A stretch of DNA of 50,016 nucleotides from Anaerolinea sp. Lineage in GTDB: Bacteria; Chloroflexota; Dehalococcoidia; Tepidiformales; Tepidiformaceae. Made by a program: the position numbers and the translations under genes. The stretch lies in the NCBI GenBank assembly GCA_013822275.1, contig PNKC01000017.1:1-50016 (forward strand), in the 5' to 3' direction. Each line of letters opens with the position of its first letter. Position 1 is the stretch's first letter. This document shows positions 1 to 6,561 of the stretch, in pieces. Under the pieces are notes generated by a model. It searched no databases. It saw only the letters and a list, made by a program, of their open reading frames with translations, and had not been told where the DNA came from.

Positions 1-90
1 GGCTCGGGCAACGGCGGGAATGGCGCGGCTGGCCGGGCAGGTGCGGCAGGTGGCGATGGAGTAGCCCTCGTGTTGAAGGCGAACCCATGA
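1..90 (+). CDS. C-terminal end of a glycine-rich phage protein (partial)
   Basis: The window opens inside a reading frame that runs to TGA at 88-90. The visible 29 residues begin as an alternating Gly/Ala/Asn tract and end in LVLKANP. Such glycine-rich tails occur in phage fibre and other surface proteins, so a tail-fibre-like product is an inference from composition and neighbourhood. The stop codon overlaps the start of the next gene in an ATGA, so the two are translationally coupled. The frame continues beyond the left edge of the window. Confidence 0.5.
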   Translation, partial: GSGNGGNGAAGRAGAAGGDGVALVLKANP

Positions 91-272
91 CCACGCAGCA
101 CATCATCAAATCGCTCCCGCCGGGATGGCATGCGCGCTGGCGCGGCGGGCCGTGCAACTATGATTGCGGCCACGCGGACTGTCCGAAGATGCGCGCCGAA
201 CTGCGGGCGTGGGGCGAGGTGAAGCTACGGCGCTGGGCGGGGCACCAGGAGCGGCGGAGGTTGCTGCGATGA
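87..272 (+). CDS. Small hypothetical phage protein
   Basis: A 61-residue basic protein with a short Cys/His cluster (CNYDCGHADC, about residues 23-32) that could bind a metal. No family is recognised. It starts in an ATGA overlap with the preceding glycine-rich gene, which supports it as real and part of the same plus-strand phage operon. It ends at 272, two bases before the stop end of the reverse-strand gene at 274-549, so the two are convergent. Confidence 0.5.
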   Translation: MTTQHIIKSLPPGWHARWRGGPCNYDCGHADCPKMRAELRAWGEVKLRRWAGHQERRRLLR

Positions 273-273
273 A

Positions 274-549
274 TCAGGAGATGCCGTTCGCGATGTCGCC
301 GATGAGATCCGTCCTGGCCAATAAGCGCCGCGACACGATCCAGGCCTTCGGAATGACCACTGTCGGCATGCTCTGGCCGGCGCTGTTGAGAGTTGAGGCC
401 AACGCGATCAAGTCGTCCGTTTCCGAGACTACAAACCCAACCGAGCGGCAGGTGATGAGGCTGGGTTCGTACTCGCCGATGTTGACCCATCCACCCTTCG
501 CTACACGGGCATCCATCCACTCGATCGTAACCAGAGGAAACGCGTCCAT
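274..549 (-). CDS. Reverse-strand moron-like phage protein
   Basis: The 91-residue product reads as a coherent small protein (LVTIEWMDA near the N-terminus, then GGWVNIGEYEPSLITCRSVGFVV, VVIPKAWI near the C-terminus). From memory this resembles small phage-encoded proteins with a WxD..GGW..xEYEP..CRSVGF pattern and an ISxxWI-like end; the function is unknown. The frame is open much further upstream, but similarity and context place the start at ATG 549. It is the only reverse-strand gene among the rightward phage genes up to 5.5 kb, which fits a moron with its own promoter. A longer plus-strand frame over the same bases looks like a shadow. Confidence 0.6.
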   Translation of the reverse strand: MDAFPLVTIEWMDARVAKGGWVNIGEYEPSLITCRSVGFVVSETDDLIALASTLNSAGQSMPTVVIPKAWIVSRRLLARTDLIGDIANGIS

Positions 550-556
550 GCCATGG

Positions 557-562
557 AGGATA
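557..562 (-). promoter_or_regulatory. Putative extended -10 of the moron-like gene
   Basis: On the minus strand TGC-TATCCT forms an extended -10 element 7 nt before the ATG at 549, with no Shine-Dalgarno sequence between. This would give a leaderless transcript. The same bases on the plus strand contain the GGAGG ribosome site of the gene at 568. No convincing -35 was found. Confidence 0.35.
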
Positions 563-567
563 GCACA

Positions 568-1011
568 ATGAGGATCGACTCGGGACAACGCGGTCGCGAC
601 GGCTGGGTAGTCACCATCGAAGTGCCGAACGCCTACACGAACGGCGAGTCGCGATTCGAGCGAGTCACCGTCCCCTACGGGAAGCTCGAAGGCAAAACCC
701 CGGACCAGGTGCGGCAGGCGATCAAGGACGCGCTCGACGACGACCCGCTGGCAGCGGTGCTCGGCGAGGAGGTCGCGGCGCCCACATCGACGAAGGAGAT
801 CTACGAGGACCGCGCGGAAGCGACGCAGGCGCGCTGGGCCCAGTGGCAGTGGCGGATTGACCACATCGCGGACTACCCCGGCTACGCGGCCCTGGCGGCG
901 CCCCAGAAGACGGCCCTGCTCACGGCGCTCACCAACCGCCGGGACGCCGCCGCGCAGGCCGACTGGGCCGTGCTCCAACAATGGATGGTAGAATACCGGA
1001 AACGTGCATAG
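568..1011 (+). CDS. Hypothetical phage protein with alpha-helical C-terminus
   Basis: Product of 147 residues. The first ~45 residues look like beta strands (WVVTIEVPNAY, RFERVTVPYGKL); the rest is helical and Ala/Gln-rich (LTALTNRRDAAAQADWAVLQQW). No family recognised. I chose ATG 568 over ATG 553 because GGAGG at 555-559 is correctly spaced for 568. The gene is followed by a stem-loop at 1028-1065 that may end its transcript. Confidence 0.55.
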   Translation: MRIDSGQRGRDGWVVTIEVPNAYTNGESRFERVTVPYGKLEGKTPDQVRQAIKDALDDDPLAAVLGEEVAAPTSTKEIYEDRAEATQARWAQWQWRIDHIADYPGYAALAAPQKTALLTALTNRRDAAAQADWAVLQQWMVEYRKRA

Positions 1012-1027
1012 GCACGTGATCATTAGA

Positions 1028-1065
1028 GGGCACCCCGCCCGGCCGGACAGCAGAACGGGGTGCCC
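1028..1065 (+). terminator. Stem-loop, possible terminator
   Basis: GGGCACCCCG at 1028-1037 is perfectly complementary to CGGGGTGCCC at 1056-1065, with an 18-nt loop. There is no T-run after it, so it may act as a weak or factor-assisted terminator or as an RNA-stability element between the genes at 568 and 1132. Confidence 0.4.
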
Positions 1066-1131
1066 ACATCGAAGCCCGAGGGCCTCGGCGCGCATTGTAC
1101 GCCCGGCCCGCCAACGATGCGGAGGCCGTAC

Positions 1132-1440
1132 ATGGACGAAGCGCGGTTGAAGCCCCAGGTCGGTTGTGGCCCCTCGCCCGAAGCGCGCGCCCGGATGGCG
1201 ATGCAAATTGGCGCGGCGATGGGGCAGGCGAACGTTGACCTGTCGCGGCCGTCTGCTGGTGAAGAGGCGGCGGAGCGTTCCGGGCGGGCGGCGAGGGCGG
1301 CGGCGATGGCCTTCAACGCGGAGGGTGACCCGTCGGCGTCCGGGTTCGTCATCCCCCTGGTGAAATCCATCGCCGAGCGGGCGTACGCAACGGAGTGGGG
1401 GCGGCTGGCCCAGATCCCGCGGGAGATGTGGTACCTGTGA
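1132..1440 (+). CDS. Hypothetical phage protein
   Basis: A 102-residue Ala/Arg/Glu-rich, mostly helical protein with no recognisable domain. The frame is open upstream of 1132; ATG 1132 is chosen because GGAGG at 1121-1125 lies 6 nt before it, and because an upstream GTG at 1060 falls inside the hairpin at 1028-1065. Its TGA overlaps the GTG start of the CAP-domain gene (GTGA), so the two are coupled. Confidence 0.5.
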   Translation: MDEARLKPQVGCGPSPEARARMAMQIGAAMGQANVDLSRPSAGEEAAERSGRAARAAAMAFNAEGDPSASGFVIPLVKSIAERAYATEWGRLAQIPREMWYL

Positions 1441-1901
1441 GCAACCTCCCGTACCGCGTGGGCATCCCCATGGTGGGGGCTGATTCGAGCGGAGAGCAGT
1501 GGCCGGCGCGGCTGCTGGGGGCGCACAACATCGAGCGTTCGAAGGCCGGGCTCGCGCCGTTCGCCGGATGGCCGCGGCTGGACCTGGTGGCGCAGGCGCG
1601 GGTAGAGGACATGGTCCGCGGCGGCTACTTCGCGCACGTGGACCCGGACAACACCCCTGGCGACTACGCGGCGGTCCTCGCCCAGCACGGCATCAGGTAC
1701 GCCTGGGCGGGCGAGAACCTGGCGGCGAACAACTACTCGGACGATGCGGTGACGCGGGCGATGGTGACCTGGATGAACTCTCCCACGCACCGTGACAACG
1801 TCCTTTTCCCGGGCTTCGACACGATGGGCGGCGCGGCGGCCGTGCGGCCGGACGGGGCGATCCTCATGGCGGTGGTGTTCGTCGGGGGTGCGGCGCTGTG
1901 A
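1437..1901 (+). CDS. CAP/SCP-domain protein
   Basis: Product of 154 residues that is essentially one CAP (SCP/PR-1/YkwD) domain. Family landmarks are visible in order: HNIERSKAGLAPF (helix 1), YFAHVDPDN (catalytic-like His with acidic neighbour), AGENLA, the helix ending in WMNSPTHRDNVL, then MGGAAAV. There is no clear signal peptide in the first 30 residues. CAP proteins are usually extracellular, and some act on cell-wall or lipid ligands; in a phage cassette with M23 and lysozyme-like genes a role in host envelope interaction is plausible but inferred. GTG start and TGA stop are both coupled to the neighbouring genes. Confidence 0.8.
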   Translation: MSNLPYRVGIPMVGADSSGEQWPARLLGAHNIERSKAGLAPFAGWPRLDLVAQARVEDMVRGGYFAHVDPDNTPGDYAAVLAQHGIRYAWAGENLAANNYSDDAVTRAMVTWMNSPTHRDNVLFPGFDTMGGAAAVRPDGAILMAVVFVGGAAL

Positions 1902-2293
1902 GCGATTTCGAAATGATCGCCGCCTCACTGGACCGGATCGAGGCTCACGGCCAGCGGGTGGACGAGCGCCTGAACGCTATTGAGGTCCGCCAGGAGGGGA
2001 CGCGCGTCGAGCTGGTCGGCATCAATCATCGGCTCGATATCGGCAACGAACGGATGGACGTGGCGAACGGCCGGATGACGCGCGCCGAACTGAAGCTCCA
2101 GGGCATCGAGGATGAAGCACGCAGCGCGCGGGACATTGCGAGAGGAGCACAGGCCGTGAGGGACCAGGCGAGGACGCGGGTGACGGTGGCCTGGTCGAAG
2201 GTGGAGAAACCGCTGGTCTATGGTGGCGGCGTCCTGCTGTTCGGCGCCGGAATCCGCGTGGCCCATTTCCTGCTGCGCATGGTGACGGGATGA
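1898..2293 (+). CDS. Coiled-coil protein with C-terminal membrane segment
   Basis: Product of 131 residues. Residues ~1-85 carry regular heptad-like spacing (LDRIEAHGQRVDERLNAIEVR..., LVGINHRLDIG) typical of a coiled coil. A hydrophobic stretch (VYGGGVLLFGAGIRVAHFLL) near residues 107-126 is a probable membrane anchor. The layout matches small phage membrane proteins of the haemolysin-XhlA/holin-accessory type; that is only an analogy. It is coupled by GTGA to the CAP gene upstream and by ATGA to the next gene. Confidence 0.55.
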   Translation: MSDFEMIAASLDRIEAHGQRVDERLNAIEVRQEGTRVELVGINHRLDIGNERMDVANGRMTRAELKLQGIEDEARSARDIARGAQAVRDQARTRVTVAWSKVEKPLVYGGGVLLFGAGIRVAHFLLRMVTG

Positions 2294-2553
2294 GCGCGCT
2301 GATCCTCCTGTTGCACGTGGACGGGCACCCGGTAAGGCCGGTCAAGTTCGTCTACGAGGACGGGCGGCTGTTCGAGGCGATTGAGCATCTCGGCGACCAT
2401 CTGGCGACGATTGGGGTAGACGACGTGTACTGGCGCGAAGTCGCGGGCGAACGGGCGGGGATCATCCTCCGCCAGCGCGAGGAGATCAAGGAATTGAGGA
2501 CATGGGCGCTGCTGGCGGGCTGGTGTCCGCCGGCGAAGGAGCTCGCGCGATGA
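2290..2553 (+). CDS. Hypothetical phage protein
   Basis: Product of 87 residues with no recognised domain. A beta-rich first half (LILLLHVDGHPVRPVKFVYEDGRLFEAIEHL) is followed by a helix (IILRQREEIKELRTWALLAGW). Its start overlaps the preceding stop (ATGA at 2290) and its stop overlaps the VRR-NUC gene start (ATGA at 2550), so it sits firmly inside the coupled operon. Confidence 0.5.
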   Translation: MSALILLLHVDGHPVRPVKFVYEDGRLFEAIEHLGDHLATIGVDDVYWREVAGERAGIILRQREEIKELRTWALLAGWCPPAKELAR

Positions 2554-2871
2554 CGGCGCCAGGACTGACGATCGCGGCGATGCGGGACACGTGGACGGAG
2601 GAGCAGTTTCAGAACGCCGTGCTGAACGTCGCCCGGGCCAGCGGGCTGGAGCCCGCGCTACCACACGCAGTATTCGATCCGGAGCGCGCCGGGATTCCCG
2701 GACCTGGTGATGGCCCGCGGCGAAAGGCTGGTATTCGTGGAGTTGAAATCAGCGAAGGGGAAGGTGAGCGCGGCGCAGGCGGAGTGGCACGAGGCGCTTG
2801 GCGCCACGCGGGCGGAGGCGTACATCTGGCGCCCGGCGGACTGGGACGAGATTGAGCGGGTGCTGGCGTGA
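2550..2871 (+). pseudogene. VRR-NUC nuclease, broken by a single-base frameshift
   Basis: The first ~32 residues from ATG 2550 (TWTEEQFQNAVLNVARASG) match the start of small phage VRR-NUC proteins. The rest of the family pattern continues in the +1 frame from about 2647: YHTQYSIRSAPGFPDLVMAR, then FVELKSAKGKVSAAQAEWH, then AYIWRPADWDEI, stopping at TGA 2869-2871. Removing one base near 2643-2648 restores a ~106-residue protein of usual length with the catalytic PD...ELK residues. VRR-NUC domains are PD-(D/E)XK nucleases, probably acting on replication intermediates. Both ends overlap the neighbours in frame-coupled form, so the gene was intact recently, or the shift is a sequencing error. Confidence 0.8.
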
Positions 2872-3605
2872 GCGAACCAACAGTCCGCTTCTCGCGGCGC
2901 CCGGTGGATGGGCCGATCACAACGAACTTCGGCGAGCCATCGGTCACCGGGCACGCACACCTGGGCGTGGACTTCGCCGCCCCCGTCGGCACGCCGGTCT
3001 ACGCGCCGTGCGATGGCGTCGTGTCGCAGTTCACGAACTCCCTGACGCAGTGGCAGGGCCAGACCGTGCGGTCATTCGGGATCGGCGTCTGCCTCGCCAC
3101 GGAGGGCAGTTGGTGGACGCTCATGGCCCACCTTTCGCAATCACTGGTCAACCCCGGGGAGATAGTGCGGGCTGGGCAGATCATCGGCTATTCGGGGAAC
3201 ACGGGGGTGAGCACGGGCCCGCACCTGCACTGGCAGTTGAGCGACTCACCAGCGTTCCCAATCGATATCGCACAGAGCCGGGACCCCCTGGCGTACATGG
3301 AGGACGATATGACACCTGCAGAAAGGCACCTCATGGAGACGCTGGCGGACGTCGTGGTGCGGAACGGGATGCAACTGATCCCATGGGCGGACATCCCCGG
3401 GGAGGAGTCGGTGCTGGGCTGTTTCCCGGCCGGGACGGTGGCGACACCACGTGACCACCCGGACCCGGACAGTACTGCGCTATGGGTGACGGGCGCGCCC
3501 GCGCTCGAGTACTGCCGTCTGCGCGGCTTCTCACTGGGGCTGGGCGTTGGCCTGGCGCGCAAGGAACTGGCGGTGCACGCGCGCCAGCCGGGACACGGAG
3601 GGTAA
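2868..3605 (+). CDS. M23-family peptidase (phage endolysin)
   Basis: Product of 245 residues. Residues ~12-140 form a LytM/M23 zinc metallopeptidase domain: H31xxxD35 (HLGVD), H88 (MAHL) and H119-L-H121 (HLHW) supply the zinc ligands and catalytic His. There is no signal peptide, so export would need a holin, and holin-like genes lie just downstream. The C-terminal ~100 residues are unassigned and may bind cell wall. M23 enzymes cut peptidoglycan cross-bridges, so this is a candidate lysis enzyme or tail-associated muralytic. GTG start in GTGA overlap with the VRR-NUC gene. Confidence 0.85.
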   Translation: MSEPTVRFSRRPVDGPITTNFGEPSVTGHAHLGVDFAAPVGTPVYAPCDGVVSQFTNSLTQWQGQTVRSFGIGVCLATEGSWWTLMAHLSQSLVNPGEIVRAGQIIGYSGNTGVSTGPHLHWQLSDSPAFPIDIAQSRDPLAYMEDDMTPAERHLMETLADVVVRNGMQLIPWADIPGEESVLGCFPAGTVATPRDHPDPDSTALWVTGAPALEYCRLRGFSLGLGVGLARKELAVHARQPGHGG

Positions 3606-3607
3606 CG

Positions 3608-3793
3608 ATGAATCCACACACCGGACAGGTAATCACACTCGAAAAGGGCGCACCGCTGCCTGAAGACTTCGTGAGAGTGCCGGCGCAGGTGGCGAAAGCG
3701 CAACTTGTCGGCCAGAGGGTGCTGGCCACAAGACAACTGCGACGACTCCGTAAGGTCGAACGGCAGAACAGAAAGGCGGGCCGCAACCGATGA
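3608..3793 (+). CDS. Small basic hypothetical phage protein
   Basis: A 61-residue protein with a lysine/arginine-rich C-terminus (RQLRRLRKVERQNRKAGRNR). ATG 3608 is preceded by a good GGAGG site at 3597-3602. No family recognised. Its stop overlaps the start of the membrane protein gene at 3790 (ATGA). Confidence 0.5.
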   Translation: MNPHTGQVITLEKGAPLPEDFVRVPAQVAKAQLVGQRVLATRQLRRLRKVERQNRKAGRNR

Positions 3794-4035
3794 ACGCGAA
3801 ACTCGGGGTGGGGACGATCATCATGGCAATCGCCATCGGCACGGCTGTGGGGCCGCTGAGCACGCTGGGCGACGTGACGACGGCGAACCTGACGGATTCG
3901 GCCTACTGGCTGGACCTGTTGGCCGCGGCCATCCGATCGTTCTCAAGCGTGGCGGTTGCCGGGCTGGGCCTTCTGGCCGGGGCCTTCGGCGTTCCGATGC
4001 TGCGTGGAAAGCCCATCCGGCAGCCGGAGGAATGA
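3790..4035 (+). CDS. Two-helix membrane protein, holin candidate
   Basis: Product of 81 residues with two hydrophobic segments, about residues 5-25 and 50-70 (VAVAGLGLLAGAFGV), a short acidic loop between, and a charged tail. Size, topology and position between an endolysin-like M23 gene and further lysis-type genes fit a class II holin, which would permeabilise the membrane for the endolysin. There is no sequence match I can name, so the role rests on topology and context. Confidence 0.5.
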   Translation: MNAKLGVGTIIMAIAIGTAVGPLSTLGDVTTANLTDSAYWLDLLAAAIRSFSSVAVAGLGLLAGAFGVPMLRGKPIRQPEE

Positions 4036-4293
4036 GTGAATCTCTACTCGCCGTCCGGCTCGCGGAAACTGACGGGGCTGGTGATCGTCCTGGCTGCGCT
4101 CGTCGCGATCACCCTCCTGGCGGTCATCGCCATCGCCATCTGGGACGTGAACTGGCAGGTCTTCGCCAGCGCGTACACGAGCATCACGACAATCGGCGGC
4201 GCCCACCAGGGGGCGCAGGCGATGGCAGACAGATCCGCTTTTTATTCCAACGCGGCTCCATCAACGTCCCCACAAGGGCCACGGGTGCCATGA
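4036..4293 (+). CDS. Small membrane protein, possibly truncated at its C-terminus
   Basis: Product of 85 residues with one strong hydrophobic helix (LVIVLAALVAITLLAVIAIAIW, about residues 14-36), GTG start directly after the preceding stop with GGAGG at 4026-4030. It may be a second holin or lysis accessory protein. From about 4226 the base composition drops and the last ~20 residues are low in hydrophobicity and look foreign, so the original C-terminus may have been replaced when the HNH gene arrived. Confidence 0.45.
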   Translation: MNLYSPSGSRKLTGLVIVLAALVAITLLAVIAIAIWDVNWQVFASAYTSITTIGGAHQGAQAMADRSAFYSNAAPSTSPQGPRVP

Positions 4294-4367
4294 ACATTTG
4301 TGCTAAAATGGATGGGACCGCGACGCTAGAACGTCCGGTCCCCGACACCATGAGGAGTGAACTCACG

Positions 4368-4997
4368 ATGCCATCTAAGTCTACCTGTTCAATTGTTGGC
4401 TGCACGGGCAAGTACAACGCCAGAGGCTATTGCGGCCTCCATTACGCTCGTTGGAAGCATACCGGTGACCCGCTCGGATTAGCGCTGGAACGAGACCCGC
4501 GGGTCCGCTTCTGGAACAAGGTCATCAAAACGGATTCATGCTGGCTTTGGACGGGGAGCCTAACCGAAGACGGCTACCCGCGGTTCGCGGAATCAAAAAC
4601 CCTAGAGTTCAAGGCCCACCGATGGGCATATGAATCTATGGTTGGCCCTATTCCTGACGGCATGCAGTTGGACCACCTCTGTCACACGCTTGACTCCGGC
4701 TGTCCAGGGGGCACGGGGTGCCCTCATCGTCGGTGTGTTCGGGTGGATCATCTGGAGGTCGTTACGCCCAGAATTAACGTGCTTCGTAGTCAAAGTTTCG
4801 TCGCAACAAACGCGAGCAAGACGCATTGCGTACACGGGCATGAGTTGAGCCCCGAAAATCTCTATGAGGCCCCAAGCCTAGAAGGGGAACGCCGGTGTCT
4901 GGTCTGCAAGCGCCGTCTCGGACGCGAGGCTGCCGTGCGATTCCGAGCGAAGCGGACCGCGATGAACGTCCAGCCTTCGAACGTGAGGGCGCCCTAG
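4368..4997 (+). CDS. HNH endonuclease, homing-type
   Basis: Product of 209 residues. An N-terminal zinc-finger-like segment (C7, C12, C22, H25) is followed by an HNH domain: HRWAYE, MQLDHLCH, a Cys-rich insertion (CPGGTGCPHRRCVRVDHLEVVT) and a further Cys cluster near the end. The closest analogues are free-standing phage HNH nucleases that cut DNA and spread their own gene. The gene is visibly less GC-rich than its flanks, which supports separate origin. ATG 4368 has GAGGAG upstream; ATG 4350 is an alternative start. Confidence 0.8.
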   Translation: MPSKSTCSIVGCTGKYNARGYCGLHYARWKHTGDPLGLALERDPRVRFWNKVIKTDSCWLWTGSLTEDGYPRFAESKTLEFKAHRWAYESMVGPIPDGMQLDHLCHTLDSGCPGGTGCPHRRCVRVDHLEVVTPRINVLRSQSFVATNASKTHCVHGHELSPENLYEAPSLEGERRCLVCKRRLGREAAVRFRAKRTAMNVQPSNVRAP

Positions 4998-5009
4998 CTG
5001 CGGGGCTAC

Positions 5010-5552
5010 GTGCTGGCGCTGCTCGTGGTGAGCGGCGTGGCCTGCAATAGCACGCAGGCCGAACCAACCCCGCCATTCGCAATAGGAGGGGCAAGCGATG
5101 AATATCGAGCTCGCGATATTGACCCTGTACGCCCTGTGTGGGTTCGTCCTGGGCCGGATGTGGCGCCGCTGGCAGGCCCGGCAGCACTACCGCCGCCAGC
5201 AGGAGATGGTGCGGGAGCGGCGGATTACGGCCCTGCGACGCCTTTCCTGGTGGGAACCGCCCTCACGTCCGAAGGGGTAGACGCGCTCTACGCCTACACG
5301 GGCGTCCCGGCCGAATGGCGCGCGGACCTCAAGGCGATCGCCTTCTGTGAGTCACGGTGGCGCTTGGACGCCGTGGGAGACGCCGGCGCCAGCCTTGGCC
5401 TTCACCAGATCTGGCGCGGCTGGGCGCGGGAGGGCGAAGACCTGATGGACCCGGTGACGAACACATGGGTGGCGGTGCGTGTGCGTGAGACGCGGGGCCG
5501 CTACGGCGGCGGGGGCGGTTGGACGTGCGCCGAACTGCTGGGCGTCCCGTAG
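5010..5552 (+). CDS. Lysozyme-like phage lipoprotein
   Basis: Product of 180 residues. The N-terminus (LALLVVSGVAC) resembles a short lipoprotein signal with the lipid-attached Cys at residue 12, followed by a Pro/Ala-rich linker to about residue 80. The rest looks like a transglycosylase/lysozyme-type domain with AFCESRWRLDAVGDAGASLG, LHQIW and a DPVTNTWVAV helix; the Glu of FCES is the likely catalytic acid. The start is uncertain: GTG 5010 lies 12 nt after the HNH stop in the same frame and has no ribosome site, as if the original start had been displaced by the HNH insertion. Confidence 0.6.
   Translation: MLALLVVSGVACNSTQAEPTPPFAIGGASDEYRARDIDPVRPVWVRPGPDVAPLAGPAALPPPAGDGAGAADYGPATPFLVGTALTSEGVDALYAYTGVPAEWRADLKAIAFCESRWRLDAVGDAGASLGLHQIWRGWAREGEDLMDPVTNTWVAVRVRETRGRYGGGGGWTCAELLGVP
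5098..5280 (+). CDS. Small membrane protein nested in another frame
   Basis: A 60-residue frame inside the lysozyme-like gene, offset by +1. It has a very good ribosome site (AGGAGGGG ending 6-7 nt before ATG 5098), an N-terminal hydrophobic helix (ELAILTLYALCGFVLG) and a basic tail (RMWRRWQARQHYRRQQ). Nested small membrane and lipoprotein genes are known from phage lysis cassettes (the Rz/Rz1 spanins). Here it could be a lysis accessory protein, but the topology is too short to prove that. Confidence 0.45.
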   Translation: MNIELAILTLYALCGFVLGRMWRRWQARQHYRRQQEMVRERRITALRRLSWWEPPSRPKG

Positions 5553-5615
5553 CTCTCGAAACGATAGTGCCATGGAAGAAGACCGCTGATCTCCCCAGGC
5601 GTGGAGGGTGGCACG

Positions 5616-5756
5616 ATGCTCGGGCAGGTACGGATTGTAGGGACTGTCCGCGAGCGGCGCCGCTCAGTCTACGCCCGATGTCAAGGGTTCACGTTGGCTC
5701 CACCATACTGCCCTCTCGCACTTCCTTGGCTCCCAGTCCACGCTGCCGCTGGGTGA
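5616..5756 (+). CDS. Possible 46-residue phage protein
   Basis: ATG 5616 with GGAGG at 5603-5607 opens a 46-codon frame to TGA 5754-5756. The product is basic at first, then hydrophobic and Pro/Cys-containing. There is no similarity I recognise. The ribosome site is the only positive evidence. The rest of 5553-5829 shows no better candidate gene. Confidence 0.2.
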   Translation: MLGQVRIVGTVRERRRSVYARCQGFTLAPPYCPLALPWLPVHAAAG

Positions 5757-5829
5757 TATGCCCCTTGAGGTTGCGGCATGACGGCATGGATCATCACGGT
5801 AGAGGCCGAACGGGCGACGGACATAACGG

Positions 5830-6204
5830 TTAAGGGCGGGCGGCTCGCCTCTCTCCCATTTGCAGCTGATCGTGCTGCTCTTGCAGTAGTGCGTGCCCTA
5901 TCGCAATTAGCATCCGAAGGTGCTGCGGGTCCAGTTGAGATGCCAACCAATGGAGTTGGCCGGGCGCGGCATCATCGGGGCTGACGCCAAGTTCGGCGAA
6001 GAGCGCCGGGGCAGGGATATCCAGCGCCTTTGCAATTGCCGTGAGCATCGGGATTTTCGGGAACTTGATCTGGCCAGTCTCCAGCAGACTGATTGTCGGG
6101 CGACTCGTGCCGACGCGCCGCCCGAGTTCGTCCTGGTTCATAGCTTTCGCTTCGCGCGCCAGTCGGATCAGATTGCCGAGGGCCTGCCATTGGTCGGTGA
6201 GCAC
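5830..6204 (-). CDS. XRE-family (Cro/CI-type) repressor
   Basis: Product of 124 residues with an N-terminal HTH_3 domain (about residues 9-65: LGNLIRLAREAKAMNQDELG, RRVGTSRPTISLLETGQI), followed by a short helical C-terminus (LHWLASQLDPQHLRMLIAIG). It should bind operator DNA and keep the phage-type genes silent or control its own promoter. The start is GTG 6204: TAACAT lies 7 nt before it and no ribosome site is present, so the mRNA is probably leaderless, as for classic phage repressors. It is divergent from the RHH gene at 6282. Confidence 0.8.
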   Translation of the reverse strand: MLTDQWQALGNLIRLAREAKAMNQDELGRRVGTSRPTISLLETGQIKFPKIPMLTAIAKALDIPAPALFAELGVSPDDAAPGQLHWLASQLDPQHLRMLIAIGHALLQEQHDQLQMGERRAARP

Positions 6205-6281
6205 GGACTGAATGTTAAGGTTTCGGAATCGCGCTGGGAGGGGTATTGCGTAATTTCCTACAAACCTCTAACCTACCGGGA
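6205..6281. promoter_or_regulatory. Divergent promoter region of repressor and RHH genes
   Basis: Rightward: TTGCGT (6246-6251), 17-nt spacer, TAACCT (6269-6274), then 7 nt to ATG 6282. Leftward: TAACAT on the minus strand (6217-6212), 7 nt to GTG 6204. Both arrangements predict leaderless transcripts. The 77-bp gap is where operators for either regulator would be expected; no clear repeat was identified by eye. Confidence 0.45.
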
Positions 6282-6464
6282 ATGCTTCCTAACTACCGTG
6301 CATCGAAGATCGTAATCGAGCTGGACCCCGGTCTGCGGGAAGCCCTGAAGGCTGAGGCTCGCGCCCGGTCATCGGGGCAGCGCAGGGTCACGATGTCTGA
6401 TGTGATCCGCGATCTGGTTGCGGGGCTGGTCGATTCTAGGAAATCGGACGATACTCCCGAATGA
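6282..6464 (+). CDS. Ribbon-helix-helix (CopG/Arc-like) protein
   Basis: Product of 60 residues. A beta strand (KIVIELDPGLREAL) followed by two helices (ALKAEARARS and TMSDVIRDLVAGLV) is the RHH fold used by Arc/CopG regulators and many antitoxins. ATG 6282 is preferred over TTG 6246 because TAACCT sits 7 nt upstream and because TTG 6246 overlaps the putative -35. No toxin follows it; the next gene is chromosomal. It likely regulates the phage-type switch together with the divergent XRE protein. Confidence 0.6.
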   Translation: MLPNYRASKIVIELDPGLREALKAEARARSSGQRRVTMSDVIRDLVAGLVDSRKSDDTPE

Positions 6465-6504
6465 CCGGACATCACTGCATAACTGATATAGTGCGAAGTT
6501 GGCC

Positions 6505-6538
6505 CACGGGCGAAGTGCCTCATGCGGTGGCGCCCGTG
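6505..6538 (+). terminator. Stem-loop at the island/chromosome junction
   Basis: CACGGGCG (6505-6512) pairs with CGCCCGTG (6531-6538) across an 18-nt loop, followed by an AT-rich TATAAAG. It probably ends transcription of the RHH gene. It also lies where phage-type genes give way to chromosomal genes. Confidence 0.4.
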
Positions 6539-6561
6539 TATAAAGGTTCTAGCCTCTTCCC

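Noticed and set aside
164..571. Plus-strand frame over the moron-like gene
   Set aside because: Its protein shows no coherent pattern, while the minus-strand product has family-like motifs and its own promoter signal.
5778..5984. Plus-strand 68-residue frame
   Set aside because: It overlaps the C-terminal part of the XRE repressor on the other strand and has no ribosome site or known motif after residue 25.
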